From: Panagrolaimus kolymaensis | Lineage: Eukaryota > Nematoda > Chromadorea > Rhabditida > Panagrolaimidae | NCBI GenBank assembly: GCA_028622995.1 | Contig: JAJQJQ010000088.1 | Location: forward strand, 1 to 64,000 | DNA length: 64,000 nucleotides | Direction of reading: 5' to 3' | Shown: positions 53,199 to 62,127 of the stretch, in pieces | Layout: every line of letters starts with the position of its first letter | Position numbering within the stretch: the stretch's first letter is position 1 | Made by a program: the position numbers and the translations under genes | The notes under the pieces: generated by a model | The model's input: the letters and a program-made list of their open reading frames with translations, nothing else | What the model was told of the DNA's origin: nothing | Databases searched by the model: none

Positions 53199-53958
53199 GA
53201 TGAGAATCTTTTATCTTTTAGACACTGCCAGAATTTACAAGTTTAATTATTATGGACGTTGCTTGCTTCATGGCAGCTTCATCAAACCAATAAAACGGTT
53301 TCAAATTTTTGGAATAAAAAAAAGTGTAATAACTTTTTTTTCTGTAATTCGATGAGAATCTTTTATCTTTTAGACACTGCCAGAATTTACAAGTTTAATT
53401 ATTATGGACGTTGCTTGCTTCATGGCAGCTTCATCAAACCAATAAAACGGTTTCAAATTTTTGGAATAAAAAAAAGTGTTAAAACTTTTTTTTCTGTAAT
53501 TCGATGAGAATCTTTTATCTTTTAGACACTGCCAGAATTTACAAGTTTAATTATTATGGACGTTGCTTGCTTCATGGCAGCTTCATCAAACCAATAAAAC
53601 GGTTTCAAATTTTTGGAATAAAAAAAAGTGTAATAACTTTTTTTTCTGTAATTCGATGAGAATCTTTTATCTTTTAGACACTGCCAGAATTTACAAGTTT
53701 AATTATTATGGACGTTGCTTGCTTCATGGCAGCTTCATCAAACCAATAAAACGGTTTCAAATTTTTGGAATAAAAAAAAGTGTTAAAACTTTTTTTTCTG
53801 TAATTCGATGAGAATCTTTTATCTTTTAGACACTGCCAGAATTTACAAGTTTAATTATTATGGACGTTGCTTGCTTCATGGCAGCATCATCAAACCAATA
53901 AAAAGGTTTCAAATTTTTGGAATAAAAAAAAGTGTTAAAACTTTTTTTTCTGTAATTC
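53199..53958. repeat. Pentamer higher-order repeat unit 2 (760 bp)
   Basis: Tandem copy of 52439-53198 with the same order. A third unit starts at 53959; its first monomer is the one split by the transposon-like element. Confidence 0.92.
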
Positions 53959-54013
53959 GATGAGAATCTTTTATCTTTTAGACACTGCCAGAATTTACAA
54001 GTTTAATTATTAT
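53959..54013. repeat. Interrupted monomer, 5' part (A head)
   Basis: The first 55 bp of an A monomer, up to AATTATTAT. The remaining 97 bp resume at 55673-55769 with an ACGG tail and GTGTAATAAC, exactly the variant expected for monomer 1 of the pentamer. 55 + 97 = 152, so nothing was lost or gained at the site apart from the 4-bp duplication. Confidence 0.95.
54010..54013. repeat. Target-site duplication TTAT, left copy
   Basis: TTAT of the satellite sequence AATTATTATGG immediately before the element. It is repeated at 55669-55672 and is the longest flank match possible, because the preceding bases differ. Confidence 0.85.
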
Positions 54014-54775
54014 AATGCATTTTTTCTCAAAATCGAGAAGGTAGTCGCCATGACCGTTTTCATCGATGGTCAAGTGGACGGGATATTTAAACCACATATT
54101 CAGATAGCTTTATTAAGAATAGTTATCGGTCGTTTTACCCCATATTCAACTCTCATATGGAAGTTTTCCAGTCTCAAAGCGAAAAAATCAACTTTTTTAT
54201 TATGACTATTTTTAAAAATCTGGCTCGATACAAAAATCCTATAATTCATAAAAAGCTTAAATATGAAAAATCATAAAATTATATCGAGTTCAAAAAAAAG
54301 ATTTGGAGGACTTTATGAAAAAAATTGTAAAAATTTGCATATCGCCCTTATGAACTATTTTTTTTCTGACCCGTTTCTATCCCCATATTTTAACCATATG
54401 TTCTACAGACTTATGGGATTATTTGTGATAAATATCAGAATTTTCCACTGAGGGGAAGAAAACCTTCTTGAGGGACGTGTATATTACACCAATATGAGGT
54501 ATGTCAAAAGCCATTGGAGAAGTTGCTCAAAAACCCATGTAAAAATTCCAAATTCTTTACAAAAACGTAGAATACATCCTCCTCGATTTTTGGGTAAAGT
54601 TTCATCCAACTTTGTTATGTTCGTTCCTGCGTCCCGAATTTTTGAAGGTTCACTAGTAAAACACGAAGATTTCAAAAAAACAAAAAATCCTAATAAATAT
54701 GATTTTTCAAAAACTTTTATTTTCGCTTACTCTCATCATTTCTAGACGTAATTTGGGTCGTAGAATCCGAATTTG
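54014..54775 (+). repeat. Left inverted-repeat arm (762 bp)
   Basis: It pairs with 54899-55668. The arm has four zones. A 12-bp identical terminus is followed by a diverged subterminal stretch to 54041, where the right arm has 9 extra bases. 54042-54610 (569 bp) matches 55063-55631 with one difference that I can find (54550 A against 55123 C). 54611-54708 is only roughly three-quarters similar to its partner. 54709-54775 (67 bp) is again identical to 54899-54965. Confidence 0.92.
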
Positions 54776-54898
54776 ATAATAATTTCATCACTTCACTTGC
54801 GGGTTTCTGAGTAATGAATTTATGAAATATGCAAATTTTTATTTTGTTTTATTTGGGCGTAACTCCATTTTAAAATATAAACCCAGCGAAATGAATGC
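54776..54898. other. Loop (unpaired spacer) of the inverted repeat, 123 bp
   Basis: Unique sequence between the two arms, with no recognisable gene, promoter or satellite similarity. It would form the loop of a hairpin if the element were transcribed or extruded as a cruciform. The limits are set where the arms stop matching, at AATTTG on the left and CAAATT on the right. Confidence 0.85.
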
Positions 54899-55668
54899 CA
54901 AATTCGGATTCTACGACCCAAATTACGTCTAGAAATGATGAGAGTAAGCGAAAATAAAAGTTTTTTAAAAATCTCATTTTTTGGATTTTTTATTTTTTTG
55001 AAAACTTCGTATTTTACAAGTTGAACTTCAAAAATTCAGGAAACAGGAATGAACATAACAAGGTTGGATGAAACTTTACCCAAAAATCGAGGAGGATGTA
55101 TTCTACGTTTTTGTAAAGAATTCGGAATTTTTACATGGGTTTTTGAGCAACTTCTCCAATGGCTTTTGACATACCTCATATTGGTGTAATATACACGTCC
55201 CTCAAGAAGGTTTTCTTCCCCTCAGTGGAAAATTCTGATATTTATCACAAATAATCCCATAAGTCTGTAGAACATATGGTTAAAATATGGGGATAGAAAC
55301 GGGTCAGAAAAAAAATAGTTCATAAGGGCGATATGCAAATTTTTACAATTTTTTTCATAAAGTCCTCCAAATCTTTTTTTTGAACTCGATATAATTTTAT
55401 GATTTTTCATATTTAAGCTTTTTATGAATTATAGGATTTTTGTATCGAGCCAGATTTTTAAAAATAGTCATAATAAAAAAGTTGATTTTTTCGCTTTGAG
55501 ACTGGAAAACTTCCATATGAGAGTTGAATATGGGGTAAAACGACCGATAACTATTCTTAATAAAGCTATCTGAATATGTGGTTTAAATATCCCGTCCACT
55601 TGACCATCGATGAAAACGGTCATGGCGACTATTTTTCAATTATGCTCGAATTTGAAAAAAAATGCATT
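54899..55668 (-). repeat. Right inverted-repeat arm (770 bp)
   Basis: Reverse complement of the left arm. It is 8 bp longer overall, mainly because of extra bases near 55632-55640 in the subterminal zone (a 9-bp gain), offset by a 1-bp indel in the diverged middle zone. The identity pattern mirrors that of the left arm. Confidence 0.92.
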
Positions 55669-55672
55669 TTAT
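55669..55672. repeat. Target-site duplication TTAT, right copy
   Basis: TTAT directly after the element end AATGCATT and before GGACGTTGC of the satellite core. With 54010-54013 it forms the duplication that defines the insertion. Confidence 0.85.
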
Positions 55673-55769
55673 GGACGTTGCTTGCTTCATGGCAGCTTCA
55701 TCAAACCAATAAAACGGTTTCAAATTTTTGGAATAAAAAAAAGTGTAATAACTTTTTTTTCTGTAATTC
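55673..55769. repeat. Interrupted monomer, 3' part
   Basis: The remaining 97 bp of the monomer that begins at 53959: core GGACGTTGC, ACGG tail, GTGTAATAAC and TCTGTAATTC. A 116-codon plus-strand frame (55576-55926) runs from the element into this part and the next monomer; it is a junction artefact. Confidence 0.95.
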
Positions 55770-56224
55770 GATGAGAATCTTTTATCTTTTAGACACTGCC
55801 AGAATTTACAAGTTTAATTATTATGGACGTTGCTTGCTTCATGGCAGCATCATCAAACCAATAAAAAGGTTTCAAATTTTTGGAATAAAAAAAAGTGTTA
55901 AAACTTTTTTTTCTGTAATTCGATGAGAATCTTTTATCTTTTAGACACTGCCAGAATTTACAAGTTTAATTATTATGGACGTTGCTTGCTTCATGGCAGC
56001 ATCATCAAACCAATAAAAAGGTTTCAAATTTTTGGAATAAAAAAAAGTGTTAAAACTTTTTTTTCTAAAATTCGATTAAAATAATTTCGATTTTGGACAC
56101 TTATAGAATTTATGCGTTTAATTATTATGGACGTTGCTTGCTTCATGGCAGCATCATCAAACCAATAAAATAGTTTCAAATTTTGGAATAAAAAAAAGTG
56201 TTAAAACTTTTTTTTCTGTAATTC

Positions 56225-58191
56225 GATGAGAATCTTTTATCTTTTAGACACTGCCAGAATTTACAAGTTTAATTATTATGGACGTTGCTTGCTTCATGGC
56301 AGCTTCATCAAACCAATAAAAAGGTTTCAAATTTTTGGAATAAAAAAAAGTGTTAAAACTTTTTTTTCTAAAATTCGATTAAAATAATTTCGATTTTGGA
56401 CACTTATAGAATTTATGCGTTTAATTATTATGGACGTTGCTTGCTTCATGGCAGCATCATCAAACCAATAAAATAGTTTCAAATTTTGGAATAAAAAAAA
56501 GTGTTAAAACTTTTTTTTCTAAAATTCGATTAAAATAATTTCGATTTTGGACACTTATAGAATTTATGCGTTTAATTATTATGGACGTTGCTTGCTTCAT
56601 GGCAGCATCATCAAACCAATAAAATAGTTTCAAATTTTGGAATAAAAAAAAGTGTTAAAACTTTTTTTTCTGTAATTCGATGAGAATCTTTTATCTTTTA
56701 GACACTGCCAGAATTTACAAGTTTAATTATTATGGACGTTGCTTGCTTCATGGCAGCTTCATCAAACCAATAAAAAGGTTTCAAATTTTTGGAATAAAAA
56801 AAAGTGTTAAAACTTTTTTTTCTAAAATTCGATTAAAATAATTTCGATTTTGGACACTTATAGAATTTATGCGTTTAATTATTATGGACGTTGCTTGCTT
56901 CATGGCAGCATCATCAAACCAATAAAATAGTTTCAAATTTTGGAATAAAAAAAAGTGTTAAAACTTTTTTTTCTAAAATTCGATTAAAATAATTTCGATT
57001 TTGGACACTTATAGAATTTATGCGTTTAATTATTATGGACGTTGCTTGCTTCATGGCAGCATCATCAAACCAATAAAATAGTTTCAAATTTTGGAATAAA
57101 AAAAAGTGTTAAAACTTTTTTTTCTAAAATTCGATTAAAATAATTTCGATTTTGGACACTTATAGAATTTATGCGTTTAATTATTATGGACGTTGCTTGC
57201 TTCATGGCAGCATCATCAAACCAATAAAATAGTTTCAAATTTTGGAATAAAAAAAAGTGTTAAAACTTTTTTTTCTGTAATTCGATGAGAATCTTTTATC
57301 TTTTAGACACTGCCAGAATTTACAAGTTTAATTATTATGGACGTTGCTTGCTTCATGGCAGCTTCATCAAACCAATAAAAAGGTTTCAAATTTTTGGAAT
57401 AAAAAAAAGTGTTAAAACTTTTTTTTCTAAAATTCGATTAAAATAATTTCGATTTTGGACACTTATAGAATTTATGCGTTTAATTATTATGGACGTTGCT
57501 TGCTTCATGGCAGCATCATCAAACCAATAAAATAGTTTCAAATTTTGGAATAAAAAAAAGTGTTAAAACTTTTTTTTCTAAAATTCGATTAAAATAATTT
57601 CGATTTTGGACACTTATAGAATTTATGCGTTTAATTATTATGGACGTTGCTTGCTTCATGGCAGCATCATCAAACCAATAAAATAGTTTCAAATTTTGGA
57701 ATAAAAAAAAGTGTTAAAACTTTTTTTTCTGTAATTCGATGAGAATCTTTTATCTTTTAGACACTGCCAGAATTTACAAGTTTAATTATTATGGACGTTG
57801 CTTGCTTCATGGCAGCTTCATCAAACCAATAAAAAGGTTTCAAATTTTTGGAATAAAAAAAAGTGTTAAAACTTTTTTTTCTAAAATTCGATTAAAATAA
57901 TTTCGATTTTGGACACTTATAGAATTTATGCGTTTAATTATTATGGACGTTGCTTGCTTCATGGCAGCATCATCAAACCAATAAAATAGTTTCAAATTTT
58001 GGAATAAAAAAAAGTGTTAAAACTTTTTTTTCTAAAATTCGATTAAAATAATTTCGATTTTGGACACTTATAGAATTTATGCGTTTAATTATTATGGACG
58101 TTGCTTGCTTCATGGCAGCATCATCAAACCAATAAAATAGTTTCAAATTTTGGAATAAAAAAAAGTGTTAAAACTTTTTTTTCTGTAATTC
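56225..58191. repeat. A-B-B trimer higher-order repeat (~454 bp)
   Basis: A(AAAGG, 152 bp) followed by two B(ATAG, GCATCATC, 151 bp) monomers. Units start at 56225, 56679, 57284 and 57738 and the series ends at 58191. Three units are exactly 454 bp. The unit at 56679 has an extra B and is 605 bp, a one-monomer unequal-exchange product. Confidence 0.92.
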
Positions 58192-58343
58192 GATGAGAAT
58201 CTTTTATCTTTTAGACACTGCCAGAATTTACAAGTTTAATTATTATGGACGTTGCTTGCTTCATGGCAGCTTCATCAAACCAATAAAACGGTTTCAAATT
58301 TTTGGAATAAAAAAAAGTGTTAAAACTTTTTTTTCTGTAATTC

Positions 58344-58949
58344 GATGAAAATCATTTTTCTTTTGGACACTGCCTCAATTTACAAGTTTAATTATTATGG
58401 ATGTTGCTTGCTTCATGGCAGCATCATCAAACCAATAAAATGGTTTCAAATTTTTGGAATAAAAAAAAGTGTTAAAACTTTTTTTTCTGTAATTCGATGA
58501 AAATCATTTTTCTTTTGGACACTGCCTCAATTTACAAGTTTAATTATTATGGATGTTGCTTGCTTCATGGCAGCATCATCAAACCAATAAAATGGTTTCA
58601 AATTTTTGGAATAAAAAAAAGTGTTAAAACTTTTTTTTCTAAAATTCGATTAAAATAATTTCGATTTTGGACACTTATAGAATTTATGCGTTTAATTATT
58701 ATGGACGTTGCTTGCTTCATGGCAGCATCATCAAACCAATAAAATAGTTTCAAATTTTGGAATAAAAAAAAGTGTTAAAACTTTTTTTTCTAAAATTCGA
58801 TTAAAATAATTTCGATTTTGGACACTTATAGAATTTATGCGTTTAATTATTATGGACGTTGCTTGCTTCATGGCAGCATCATCAAACCAATAAAATAGTT
58901 TCAAATTTTGGAATAAAAAAAAGTGTTAAAACTTTTTTTTCTGTAATTC
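58344..58949. repeat. C-C-B-B block matching 34703-35308
   Basis: Two C(GGATG, ATGG) monomers followed by two B(ATAG) monomers, 606 bp, with the same order, lengths and diagnostic sites as 34703-35308, 23.6 kb away. These early-form C monomers (AATTATT rather than TATTTATT) are seen only in these two blocks and near 36067. Confidence 0.88.
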
Positions 58950-60009
58950 GATGAGAATCTTTTATCTTTTAGACACTGCCAGAATTTACAAGTTTAATTA
59001 TTATGGACGTTGCTTGCTTCATGGCAGCTTCATCAAACCAATAAAACGGTTTCAAATTTTTGGAATAAAAAAAAGTGTTAAAACTTTTTTTTCTAAAATT
59101 CGATTAAAATAATTTCGATTTTGGACACTTATAGAATTTATGCGTTTAATTATTATGGACGTTGCTTGCTTCATGGCAGCATCATCAAACCAATAAAATA
59201 GTTTCAAATTTTGGAATAAAAAAAAGTGTTAAAACTTTTTTTTCTGTAATTCGATGAGAATCTTTTATCTTTTAGACACTGCCAGAATTTACAAGTTTAA
59301 TTATTATGGACGTTGCTTGCTTCATGGCAGCATCATCAAACCAATAAAAAGGTTTCAAATTTTGGAATAAAAAAAAGTGTTATAACTTTTTTTTCTGTAA
59401 TTCGATGAGAATCTTTTATCTTTTAGACACTGCCAGAATTTACAAGTTTAATTATTATGGACGTTGCTTGCTTCATGGCAGCTTCATCAAACCAATAAAA
59501 TAGTTTCAAATTTTGGAATAAAAAAAAGTGTTAAAACTTTTTTTTCTTTAATTTGATGAAAATCATTTTTCTTTTGGACACTGCCTCAATTTACAAGTTT
59601 ATTTATTATGGACGTTGCTTGCTTCATGGCAGCATCATCAAACCAATAAAACGGTTTCAAATTTTTGGAATAAAAAAAAGTGTTAAAACTTTTTTTTCTG
59701 TAATTCGATGAGAATCTTTTATCTTTTAGACACTGCCAGAATTTACAAGTTTAATTATTATGGATGTTGCTTGCTTCATGGCAGCATCATCAAACCAATA
59801 AAAAGGTTTCAAATTTTTGGAATAAAAAAAAGTGTTAAAACTTTTTTTTCTGTAATTCGATGAGAATCTTTTATCTTTTAGACACTGCCAGAATTTACAA
59901 GTTTAATTATTATGGACGTTGCTTGCTTCATGGCAGCATCATCAAACCAATAAAATAGTTTCAAATTTTGGAATAAAAAAAAGTGTTAAAACTTTTTTTT
60001 CTTTAATTT

Positions 60010-60160
60010 GATGAAAATAATTTCGATTTTGGACACTTATAGAATTTATGCGTTTAATTATTATGGACGTTGCTTGCTTCATGGCAGCTTCATCAAACCA
60101 ATAAAATAGTTTCAAATTTTGGAATAAAAAAAAGTGTTAAAACTTTTTTTTCTGTAATTC
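60010..60160. repeat. Mosaic C/B-head monomer
   Basis: It begins with the C-type junction TTTAATTTGATGAAAAT and then continues as class B (AATTTCGATTTTGGACACTTATAG). A different C/B switch is seen at 36219-36369, where the C head runs as far as TTTTGGACACT before TTATAG. The two breakpoints differ, so these are independent exchange events. Confidence 0.85.
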
Positions 60161-62127
60161 GATGAGAATCTTTTATCTTTTAGACACTGCCAGAATTTAC
60201 AAGTTTAATTATTATGGATGTTGCTTGCTTCATGGCAGCATCATCAAACCAATAAAATAGTTTCAAATTTTGGAATAAAAAAAAGTGTTAAAACTTTTTT
60301 TTCTAAAATTCGATTAAAATAATTTCGATTTTGGACACTTATAGAATTTATGCGTTTAATTATTATGGACGTTGCTTGCTTCATGGCAGCTTCATCAAAC
60401 CAATAAAATAGTTTCAAATTTTGGAATAAAAAAAAGTGTTAAAACTTTTTTTTCTGTAATTCGATGAGAATCTTTTATCTTTTAGACACTGCCAGAATTT
60501 ACAAGTTTAATTATTATGGACGTTGCTTGCTTCATGGCAGCTTCATCAAACCAATAAAACGGTTTCAAATTTTTGGAATAAAAAAAAGTGTTAAAACTTT
60601 TTTTTCTAAAATTCGATTAAAATAATTTCGATTTTGGACACTTATAGAATTTATGCGTTTAATTATTATGGACGTTGCTTGCTTCATGGCAGCATCATCA
60701 AACCAATAAAATAGTTTCAAATTTTGGAATAAAAAAAAGTGTTAAAACTTTTTTTTCTGTAATTCGATGAGAATCTTTTATCTTTTAGACACTGCCAGAA
60801 TTTACAAGTTTAATTATTATGGACGTTGCTTGCTTCATGGCAGCATCATCAAACCAATAAAAAGGTTTCAAATTTTGGAATAAAAAAAAGTGTTATAACT
60901 TTTTTTTCTGTAATTCGATGAGAATCTTTTATCTTTTAGACACTGCCAGAATTTACAAGTTTAATTATTATGGACGTTGCTTGCTTCATGGCAGCATCAT
61001 CAAACCAATAAAAAGGTTTCAAATTTTGGAATAAAAAAAAGTGTTATAACTTTTTTTTCTGTAATTCGATGAGAATCTTTTATCTTTTAGACACTGCCAG
61101 AATTTACAAGTTTAATTATTATGGACGTTGCTTGCTTCATGGCAGCTTCATCAAACCAATAAAATAGTTTCAAATTTTGGAATAAAAAAAAGTGTTAAAA
61201 CTTTTTTTTCTTTAATTTGATGAAAATCATTTTTCTTTTGGACACTGCCTCAATTTACAAGTTTATTTATTATGGACGTTGCTTGCTTCATGGCAGCATC
61301 ATCAAACCAATAAAACGGTTTCAAATTTTTGGAATAAAAAAAAGTGTTAAAACTTTTTTTTCTGTAATTCGATGAGAATCTTTTATCTTTTAGACACTGC
61401 CAGAATTTACAAGTTTAATTATTATGGACGTTGCTTGCTTCATGGCAGCTTCATCAAACCAATAAAATAGTTTCAAATTTTGGAATAAAAAAAAGTGTTA
61501 AAACTTTTTTTTCTTTAATTTGATGAAAATCTTTTATCTTTTAGACACTGCCAGAATTTACAAGTTTAATTATTATGGATGTTGCTTGCTTCATGGCAGC
61601 ATCATCAAACCAATAAAATGGTTTCAAATTTTTGGAATAAAAAAAAGTGTTAAAACTTTTTTTTCTAAAATTCGATTAAAATAATTTCGATTTTGGACAC
61701 TTATAGAATTTATGCGTTTAATTATTATGGACGTTGCTTGCTTCATGGCAGCTTCATCAAACCAATAAAAAGGTTTCAAATTTTTGGAATAAAAAAAAGT
61801 GTTAAAACTTTTTTTTCTGTAATTCGATGAGAATCTTTTATCTTTTAGACACTGCCAGAATTTACAAGTTTAATTATTATGGACGTTGCTTGCTTCATGG
61901 CAGCTTCATCAAACCAATAAAATAGTTTCAAATTTTGGAATAAAAAAAAGTGTTAAAACTTTTTTTTCTTTAATTTGATGAAAATCTTTTATCTTTTAGA
62001 CACTGCCAGAATTTACAAGTTTAATTATTATGGACGTTGCTTGCTTCATGGCAGCTTCATCAAACCAATAAAATAGTTTCAAATTTTGGAATAAAAAAAA
62101 GTGTTAAAACTTTTTTTTCTGTAATTC
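60161..62127. repeat. 13-mer higher-order repeat unit 1 (1967 bp)
   Basis: It starts with A(GGATG, ATAG), B(ATAG), A(ACGG), B(ATAG), A(AAAGG, TTATAAC) x2, A(ATAG), C(ACGG), A(ATAG), then a C/A hybrid (GATGAAAATCTTTTATC) with GGATG and ATGG, B, A(ATAG), and a second C/A hybrid. The string restarts at 62128. Confidence 0.87.

Larger units (their letters stand above)
34248..54013. repeat. Satellite array Domain II, left part: A, B and C heads with ACGG/ATAG tails
   Basis: About 130 monomers in the same orientation and phase as Domain I, but with a different variant set. The first monomer (34248) already has the GCATCATC core, the AATAAAATAG tail and one fewer T in the CAAATTTTGG run, giving 151 bp. 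C heads start at 34703. GGATG instead of GGACG, and GTGTTATAAC or GTGTAATAAC instead of GTGTTAAAAC, occur only on this side. D heads and AATGAAAAGG tails disappear. Sub-blocks with clear higher-order order are listed separately; the remainder (35309-36975, 38188-39397, 40762-42126, 43491-44705, 45920-48196, 50619-52438) is the same monomer set in mixed order. I see no gene in it. Confidence 0.97.
54014..55668. mobile_element. Long-inverted-repeat (foldback/MITE-like) DNA transposon, 1655 bp, no transposase
   Basis: Non-satellite sequence lying inside one monomer and flanked by TTAT duplications. It begins AATGCATTTTTT and ends with the reverse complement, AAAAAATGCATT. The outermost 8 bp (AATGCATT) are themselves palindromic. 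Nearly the whole length is a single inverted repeat: arm 54014-54775, loop 54776-54898, arm 54899-55668. The longest frames are 62-83 codons; two of them (54263-54451 plus and 55222-55410 minus) are the same 62-residue sequence read from the two arms. They show no domain I recognise and no initiation context, so the element is probably non-autonomous. A 4-bp duplication is reported for families such as Sola, Ginger and some Academ elements, but the sequence does not decide the superfamily. Only one copy is present in the window. Confidence 0.9.

Noticed and set aside
36733..53811. Plus-strand open frames of 63-85 codons in Domain II (MLASWQHHQTNK...)
   Set aside because: They arise where GTGTTAAAAC has become GTGTTATAAC or GTGTAATAAC, removing a stop. 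They overlap each other in tandem copies and are repeat shadows.
54263..55410. Two identical 62-codon frames and two 63-83-codon frames in the inserted element as candidate genes
   Set aside because: The identical pair is the same DNA read from the two inverted arms, and the other two overlap on opposite strands. They are short, show no recognisable domain, and are AT-rich without a coding signal that I can see.
54010..55672. Tc1/mariner-type insertion with TA duplication, or piggyBac with TTAA
   Set aside because: Reading the duplication as TA leaves a mismatch in the first bases of the inverted termini, whereas TTAT gives matching ends at once. TTAA is not present at the junctions.
55576..55926. 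116-codon plus-strand frame across the element/satellite junction
   Set aside because: It joins the element's terminus to one and a half monomers. It is a chance fusion frame created by the insertion.
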